Assembly (NCBI GenBank): GCA_017303475.1
Contig: JAFLBO010000008.1
Location: 1-64,000, forward strand
From: Chitinophagales bacterium
GTDB lineage: Bacteria > Bacteroidota > Bacteroidia > Chitinophagales > Saprospiraceae
DNA: 64,000 nt
Direction: 5' to 3'
Positions within the stretch are counted from its first letter, which is position 1; the number at the start of each line of letters is the position of its first letter. Of this stretch, positions 59,235 to 64,000 are shown one piece after another. A program made the translations under genes and the position numbers. Under the pieces are notes generated by a model that worked only from the letters and a program-made list of their open reading frames with translations, searched no databases and was not told the origin of the DNA.

Positions 59235-60305
59235 ATGCACTTTTCCGCCCAATCAGACATTTTTCAAACGCTCTGCCAGATCATGTCTGCCAAACAGTTT
59301 GACACCGCCGGTCGACAGAGCATTGAACATTTCTTCACTATTTGTCGGGAAGGGATGGACACAAATTCAGAAAAGTTGCTGGCAACCTTGTATCTCAAGG
59401 CATTAAACCAAAAAATCCACTCTGAACATCTTGGAGAAAACATCTACCTGGGCAAGTATGATATCTCCCAAATCCAGTTGTTCAACATCCTGATTGAAAA
59501 ATTCCCTTTTGTAAAATACAGTCAGCAAATCACCAACGATGCCATTGTGGCAGAGATGAAGGATGCCAAAGAAGTAACCCTGATCGACATCGGCATTGGG
59601 CTTGGCACCCAAGTACTGAATATCATTGAGCGTTGTAAAAAGCTGGAGGGACTACAGAAACTGCACGTAATTGGCATCGAACCTTTTGGCGATGCACTGG
59701 AAAAAGCCGGCAAACTTATCCTGGCGCAAAATGGCCAGGTTCCATTTGACATCAGGTTTACAGGCATTCAGGATTCCGTAGAAAAAGTTGACCTGACAAG
59801 CATTACCGGACTACAGGGTAAAATCATCGTAAACGCATCCCTGGCTCTTCACCATATTCAGTCCGACAAGCAGCGCCAAACGACTATAGCTCAAATTAAA
59901 GCGCTCAAACCTGGCGCTTTTTTCCTCATCGAACCAAATGTAAACCACTACGAACCCGATTTCTTCAAACGGTTTGTAAGCAGTTACCACCACTTCAGCA
60001 ATATTTTCCAGGTAATAGACCAGATTGAACACGTGAGTAATGATGACAAGAATGCATTGAAACTGTTTTTTGGTCGCGAAATTGAAGACATCATTGGCAA
60101 AGAAGAACAGGATCGTTTTGAAAAACATGAACCCGCCACCCAATGGATTGAACGCTTGAAACAAAACCAGTTTAATATCAACAGCGCCGCACTTTCAGGT
60201 CCCACATCTGCTGGCTGTGGCGTGGAAATCAAATACCACCAGGAAGGTTATATAGGTTTCACGCACCTTACAGAAACCGTGCTGGCCATTATTTACGCCA
60301 ATTGA
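59235..60305 (+). CDS. Bacterial GRAS-domain protein (methyltransferase-fold)
   Basis: Predicted 356-residue protein with the motif order of the GRAS family, which is best known from plant regulators such as DELLA and SCARECROW and also occurs in bacteria. FPFVKYSQQITNDAIVAEM matches the leucine-rich segment before the VHIID block, read here as VTLIDIGIGLGTQ (114-126). ANG-like spacing is followed by IVNASLALHHIQSDK, FFLIEPNVNHYEPDFFKRFV and RFEKHEPATQWIERLKQNQF (294-313, PFYRE/SAW region). GRAS domains are Rossmann-fold relatives of SAM methyltransferases, so a small-molecule methylase or binder is the expected role. The aminotransferase and globin genes follow on the same strand. Confidence 0.75.
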   Translation: MHFSAQSDIFQTLCQIMSAKQFDTAGRQSIEHFFTICREGMDTNSEKLLATLYLKALNQKIHSEHLGENIYLGKYDISQIQLFNILIEKFPFVKYSQQITNDAIVAEMKDAKEVTLIDIGIGLGTQVLNIIERCKKLEGLQKLHVIGIEPFGDALEKAGKLILAQNGQVPFDIRFTGIQDSVEKVDLTSITGLQGKIIVNASLALHHIQSDKQRQTTIAQIKALKPGAFFLIEPNVNHYEPDFFKRFVSSYHHFSNIFQVIDQIEHVSNDDKNALKLFFGREIEDIIGKEEQDRFEKHEPATQWIERLKQNQFNINSAALSGPTSAGCGVEIKYHQEGYIGFTHLTETVLAIIYAN

Positions 60306-60339
60306 GCAGCCTGGAAATCAGGAGAAAACAATCTTATCT

Positions 60340-60408
60340 GTGGCTGCGGATCGTGTTGTTTAGTGACTGGCAGTCACCCCGTCACTAAACAACACGATCT
60401 GCAGCCAC
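60340..60408. terminator. 69-bp hairpin between GRAS and aminotransferase genes
   Basis: Arms of 28 bp (60340-60367 and 60381-60408) pair with one G-T wobble around a 13-base loop. The centre GTGACTGGCAGTCACCCC also occurs in the palindrome at 12164-12234. It ends 16 bases before the aminotransferase ATG, so it could end the GRAS transcript or modulate read-through. Confidence 0.65.
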
Positions 60409-60424
60409 CAAAAAACCACCCACC

Positions 60425-61585
60425 ATGACCCGCCATTTTTTCAATGAGTTTTTACATAACGCTCCGGTTCGAATATCGGGCAACGCTACACAGGCGCAAC
60501 TGTTACTGGATAAAAACGAACAGTCCCAGGATGTAGATTTTTTATTGAAAAACAAGGCATTAAACGTCCTAATGGCCACCAATTGGAACCGATACCCGGA
60601 TGCTGATCTGCAAGATCTGGAAATGTTGGTTGCCAATTATTGTGGTCTGGATGCTGAAAATATTGTCCTCAGCCCTGGCTCTGCAAGCCTGATCACCACA
60701 CTGTTGAATTATTTTGGGTTGAACCAAAAACGTATTGTTATTGCTCAGCCCTCTTACACCCTGTTTGACTACCACTGCAAAACCTTCAACATCCGGTATG
60801 AACCCTGGATGCTGAACTCCGAACTGGAGTATGACTATGAAAACATGCCCACATTGGGCGCCGGTGATGTATTGATCATCACTACACCCAACAACCCGGT
60901 TGGAAACTGTTTCGACCCCAAAAAACTGGTGGAAATACTGGAGGCAAATCCGGATGCGTACATCATTGTAGATGCCGTTTATGCCGAATTTTGTTCTTAC
61001 GATTACACCTCACTGGTGAAAAAGCACCCCAATCTAATTGTTTTGCGGTCCTTCTCCAAAGCGTTCCCAATAGCTGGGTTGCGCCTGGGCTACGGATGCG
61101 CAGCCCCACAAACCATTGCTATCCTGCGCAAGTTGATGCTGCCTTTTTCCATCAACCACTTCACGCAGGTTTTTGCACGCACCATCCTGTTTAACCCCGA
61201 ATGTCAGGATTGCTCCCAAAAAATGGTGAAAACCGTCATTGCTGAAAGAGAAAGGATGTATCAACTGCTGCACAGGCACTTTGACCGAAATACCCTGAAA
61301 GTATTCCCTTCAGACGGCAATTTTTTGCTGATTCGTGTGCATCAGGATGCATCCTTTCAAAAGCTTGTGGCTGATCTGGAAACGGCCGGCATTAAAGTAT
61401 TAAACTGCTCGCCGTTTTCAATGCTGCAAAATTGCCTGCGTGTTTCGATTGGCGCCGCAGAGGAAAATGACTTTTTCATTCAAAAATTGGCAGATAGCCT
61501 GGATTGTATAACCTTGCGTCATAATGCGTCTTTCAATCCCCCTCCTCTGGCCGCACTAAAGCAGGGCATACGGTTGGCAAGTTAA
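60425..61585 (+). CDS. PLP-dependent aminotransferase, HisC-like
   Basis: Predicted fold-type I aminotransferase (class I/II), 386 residues, closest in motif content to histidinol-phosphate aminotransferases. It has NWNRYPDADLQDLEMLV, NIVLSPGSASLITTLL, IITTPNNPVGNCF, VDAVYAEF and the PLP lysine Lys212 in RSFSKAFPIAGLRLGYG. No histidine genes are nearby, so an amino acid or amine precursor of a specialised product is possible. It follows the GRAS-like gene after a hairpin and precedes the globin by 16 bases. Confidence 0.88.
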   Translation: MTRHFFNEFLHNAPVRISGNATQAQLLLDKNEQSQDVDFLLKNKALNVLMATNWNRYPDADLQDLEMLVANYCGLDAENIVLSPGSASLITTLLNYFGLNQKRIVIAQPSYTLFDYHCKTFNIRYEPWMLNSELEYDYENMPTLGAGDVLIITTPNNPVGNCFDPKKLVEILEANPDAYIIVDAVYAEFCSYDYTSLVKKHPNLIVLRSFSKAFPIAGLRLGYGCAAPQTIAILRKLMLPFSINHFTQVFARTILFNPECQDCSQKMVKTVIAERERMYQLLHRHFDRNTLKVFPSDGNFLLIRVHQDASFQKLVADLETAGIKVLNCSPFSMLQNCLRVSIGAAEENDFFIQKLADSLDCITLRHNASFNPPPLAALKQGIRLAS

Positions 61586-61601
61586 TCAATGGGTACCGGC
61601 T

Positions 61602-62006
61602 ATGACAAAAGCTCAAATACAACTCATACACCATTCCTGGCGACTCCTCAAAGCCATTGATCCGGCTTTAGTGGGCGATGTATTTTACAGTCGGCTGTTT
61701 TTTCTGTATCCTAAATTGCGCCACATGTTTCCAAAAAAAATGGAGGAACAGCACCAGAAACTCATCGATATGTTGTCGCATATGGTGGCCAGGCTCGATC
61801 AGCCTGAGCAATTGCTGCCCGAAATCCGGGAAATGGGCAAGCGCCATCAGGGCTATGGCGTAAAGCCTGAACATTTTGGCATGGTTGCAGATGCCTTGCT
61901 CTGGACGCTTGAAAGAGGTCTGGGTTCAGATTGGACTCCGGAAACTGCCGAAGCCTGGAAAGCCTGTTACACACTTATTGTTGATAATATGCTGGTAAAA
62001 GACTGA
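61602..62006 (+). CDS. Single-domain globin
   Basis: Predicted heme protein of 134 residues with the classical globin fold: Tyr29 in FYSRLF at position B10, and the proximal histidine His82 (F8) in GKRHQGYGVKPEHF. It resembles the globin part of flavohemoglobins but lacks the reductase domains. Such proteins bind oxygen or nitric oxide and need a separate reductase. It lies 16 bases after the aminotransferase, so an oxygen- or NO-linked reaction in the same pathway is possible. Confidence 0.9.
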   Translation: MTKAQIQLIHHSWRLLKAIDPALVGDVFYSRLFFLYPKLRHMFPKKMEEQHQKLIDMLSHMVARLDQPEQLLPEIREMGKRHQGYGVKPEHFGMVADALLWTLERGLGSDWTPETAEAWKACYTLIVDNMLVKD

Positions 62007-62122
62007 ATACAACTCCTCCCGCTTTTTAGGGCATTCATCCGGCGCGTTATACCACTCGGCGCCAGGTATTTGGACAGCATGAGAATGTCCGGCACTTTTG
62101 TATCCAACTAATACAAATACCT

Positions 62123-63187
62123 ATGCACCCGATAGAAAACCTCCTGAACCAACAAGTAGAAAAAGGGCTTACCCCTTCTGTTCAATATCGTTTTTTTGAT
62201 GCTCGTGAATGCCTGTTCCGTCACAGCGTTGGGTTGGCAAACCTGGAAACCGGAAAGTCGCCCACCTGCGATACGCTTTATCAAGGCTATTCAGTAACAA
62301 AAACGTTTACGGCTGTTGCCCTCCTTCAACTGGCCGAACGGGGCATTTTGGATCTGAATGACCCACTTAAAAAACACCTTCCCGGACTACCCTACCCTAC
62401 TAACATTACGCTGCAACATTTGCTCAGCCACAGCGCCGGCATAGCCAATCCTATGCCGTTGAACTGGATTCATTTACCAGAAGAACATGTAAATTTTGAT
62501 GAATGGGCGTTTTTTAGGCCAATTTTGCAAAAAAACGCAAAGACCGGCGCTACCCCCAATGAAAAATTTGCCTACTCCAATCTGGGTTACGTGTTATTGG
62601 GCAAGGTTATCGAGCAGGCAAGTGGCATGGCATATACCAGCTACGTGGAGCGGTATATTTTGGATAAACTCCCCTTACCACCCGATTCCATTGGCTTCCA
62701 CCTGGCAGGTACGGAACGAAGCGCAACGGGATACCAGTCTTATTTCAGTCTGATGAATGCCGTACTGGGCTTCATGATGAATAAACGGAAATTTATGCTA
62801 CCCCGTACCGGCAATTGGCAAGCCTTCCGGCCATTGTACGTAAACGGTTCGGCCTACGGAGGCTTGTTTGGTATTCCGGAAGCTTTCATGGCCTATGCTC
62901 AGGCCTTGTTACAACCAGAGAGCGTGTTGCTTTCCGGACGATCCAGGCAGTTGATGTTTACAGAAAACAAACTCCAAAACGGACAGCCAAGTGGCATGAG
63001 TTTGTCGTGGTTTTGCGGCCAGCTTAATGGCGTTCCTTTCCGCGCACACGCAGGTGGTGGCGGTGGATTTTATGTAGAAATCAGGCTCTACCCTACCCTG
63101 CAAAAAGGCAGCGCAATTTTTTTCAACCGCACAGGTGTGCGTGATGAGCGTTTTTTGGACCAGGTAGACAGTCTTATATTGGAATAA
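62123..63187 (+). CDS. Beta-lactamase-fold serine hydrolase (S12-like)
   Basis: Predicted 354-residue hydrolase of the class C beta-lactamase / penicillin-binding-protein-like family. Motif 1 is SVTK with Ser57 and Lys60, motif 2 is YSN (151-153), and HAGGGGG near the C-terminus takes the place of KTG. No signal peptide is visible, so it is probably cytoplasmic and more likely an esterase or peptidase than a drug-resistance enzyme. It has no clear partner; the globin ends 117 bases upstream. Confidence 0.87.
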   Translation: MHPIENLLNQQVEKGLTPSVQYRFFDARECLFRHSVGLANLETGKSPTCDTLYQGYSVTKTFTAVALLQLAERGILDLNDPLKKHLPGLPYPTNITLQHLLSHSAGIANPMPLNWIHLPEEHVNFDEWAFFRPILQKNAKTGATPNEKFAYSNLGYVLLGKVIEQASGMAYTSYVERYILDKLPLPPDSIGFHLAGTERSATGYQSYFSLMNAVLGFMMNKRKFMLPRTGNWQAFRPLYVNGSAYGGLFGIPEAFMAYAQALLQPESVLLSGRSRQLMFTENKLQNGQPSGMSLSWFCGQLNGVPFRAHAGGGGGFYVEIRLYPTLQKGSAIFFNRTGVRDERFLDQVDSLILE

Positions 63188-63197
63188 GGCGGAAAAC

Positions 63198-63542
63198 CTA
63201 TGCCTTGCGTACGAATTCCGACTTCAAGCCCATTGAACCAAAGCCTTCAATTTTACAGTCGATATTGTGATCACCGTCTGTGAGGCGGATATTCTTCACT
63301 TTAGTTCCGGCTTTAACAGGCTTGGGCATGCCTTTTACCGGCAAGTCTTTGATCACAATTACACTGTCTCCATTTTGCAAAGGATTTCCGTTGGAATCCA
63401 GCACTACGAGTACATCATCAGAGGCAGCGGCGGCGAGTTCTTCAGGGTTCCATTCGTGGAAACATTCGGTGCACACCATGAGGCTGTCGTTCATATAGGT
63501 GTATTCGCATTTGCATTTTGGGCAAGCAGGATATTCTGACAT
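63198..63542 (-). CDS. PhnA/YjdM-family zinc-ribbon protein
   Basis: Predicted 114-residue protein. An N-terminal zinc ribbon (CPKCKC and CTEC) is followed by a PhnA domain ([40 protein letters not shown]). The name comes from the alkylphosphonate region of E. coli, but the homologue there does not degrade phosphonates in a proven way. No phosphonate genes are nearby. It ends 11 bases from the convergent hydrolase gene. Confidence 0.9.
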   Translation of the reverse strand: MSEYPACPKCKCEYTYMNDSLMVCTECFHEWNPEELAAAASDDVLVVLDSNGNPLQNGDSVIVIKDLPVKGMPKPVKAGTKVKNIRLTDGDHNIDCKIEGFGSMGLKSEFVRKA

Positions 63543-63652
63543 CAGAAGGATATTTTTTTGAAAAACAAAGCCTTTGCCTTATTTTGTTACAAAGAATGGA
63601 CAAGCAAGAGCAGTTTTCAAAATTTGATTTGCTGCAAAGGTAAGAAATAAAA

Positions 63653-64000
63653 TCAAGATCTACACACCATATCATGATCGCCGGCCCATTGATGTAAATC
63701 TTGTTTGGAAATTGCTGCTGCCATCAATTCCGGAAACAAATCCGGTGTACAGGCAAATACCGGCACGCCCAATTGTGCACAAAATTTGGCATTCCCGTGA
63801 TCGTAGGCAGGCGCCCCTTCATCGTTCAGGGCCAGAATAACTACCAGCTGGGTTCCGCTGGCTACTATATCCTCCATACGTTTGCGCATTTCTGCCTGGT
63901 TGCCACCTTCATACAAATCTGTAATCAACACCAAAATGGTATCGTCCGGCCTGCCAGTAATTTGCTGACAATACCCCAGGGCCTTGTTGATATCGGTACC
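63653..64000 (-). CDS. VWA-domain protein, C-terminal part (runs off the window)
   Basis: A minus-strand frame is open from the window end to the stop at 63653, so the start is missing. The visible end reads GTDINKALGYCQQITGRPDD, then TILVLITDLYEGG and VVILALNDEGAPAYDH. GTD and TDLYEGG are parts of the MIDAS metal site of von Willebrand factor A domains. Many such proteins pair with MoxR AAA+ ATPases, which cannot be checked here. The frame has no ATG in the visible part. Confidence 0.75.
   Translation of the reverse strand, partial: GTDINKALGYCQQITGRPDDTILVLITDLYEGGNQAEMRKRMEDIVASGTQLVVILALNDEGAPAYDHGNAKFCAQLGVPVFACTPDLFPELMAAAISKQDLHQWAGDHDMVCRS

Overview
The window reads as chromosomal DNA of a Bacteroidota bacterium, most likely of the class Saprospiria (Saprospiraceae/Haliscomenobacter-like). 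This rests on several kinds of evidence: secreted proteins with type IX secretion (T9SS) sorting tails, a SusC/SusD polysaccharide-utilisation locus, propeller-type sensors paired with LytTR and LuxR-type regulators, and start-proximal -7 boxes of the Bacteroidota form TAnnTTTG. The genus is inference. I saw no rRNA, tRNA, CRISPR array, phage module or transposase.

Layout. 0.2-6 kb: orphan LytTR protein, trypsin-fold protease, small lipoprotein sharing a motif with it, leucine-rich-repeat protein and a DPP-IV-type peptidase, then a 0.5-kb block bounded by inverted repeats. 6.2-14 kb: secreted esterase, small membrane protein, a frameshifted large T9SS protein, DUF1905/YdeI protein, patatin and a PQQ-propeller/PKD T9SS protein, separated by very long perfect hairpins. 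14-23 kb: GH18 chitinase, a mannosylglycerate operon (synthase and phosphatase), two FNR-like boxes and a repeat, then a Crp/Fnr regulator - cation/proton antiporter - gluconokinase::6-phosphogluconate dehydrogenase fusion - gluconate permease operon. 23-25.7 kb: small membrane proteins and lipoproteins of unknown function. 25.7-38.8 kb: a predicted laminarin (beta-1,3-glucan) locus with two GH16 enzymes, a PKD lipoprotein, SusD, SusC, a secreted carbohydrate-binding T9SS protein and a divergent membrane-tethered regulator. 38.9-45.9 kb: S41-type protease homologue, NADP-binding reductase, decayed beta-carbonic anhydrase, bestrophin, outer-membrane protein, a GxxExxY gene between two large palindromic repeats, a DJ-1 family protein and divergent HxlR regulator. 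46-51.4 kb: Fe-S/FAD oxidoreductase and pyruvate:ferredoxin oxidoreductase. 51-59 kb: SBBP-propeller T9SS protein, acyltransferase, LytTR response regulator and propeller histidine kinase. 59-64 kb: a bacterial GRAS-like protein, aminotransferase, globin, beta-lactamase-fold hydrolase, PhnA and a VWA protein cut by the window end.

How the parts may work together. Mannosylglycerate synthesis, the antiporter and the Crp/Fnr regulator lie around one divergent control region and suggest a salt or osmotic response, with gluconate uptake and oxidation appended. The SusCD locus should bind, import and cut beta-1,3-glucan under its own propeller regulator, although no exo-acting glucosidase is visible. 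The most unusual signals are the GxxExxY gene flanked by two near-identical palindromic elements, the GRAS-aminotransferase-globin cluster, the opposed 11-bp/10-bp tandem arrays in front of susC, and the phased CTACG repeats in front of the locus regulator.
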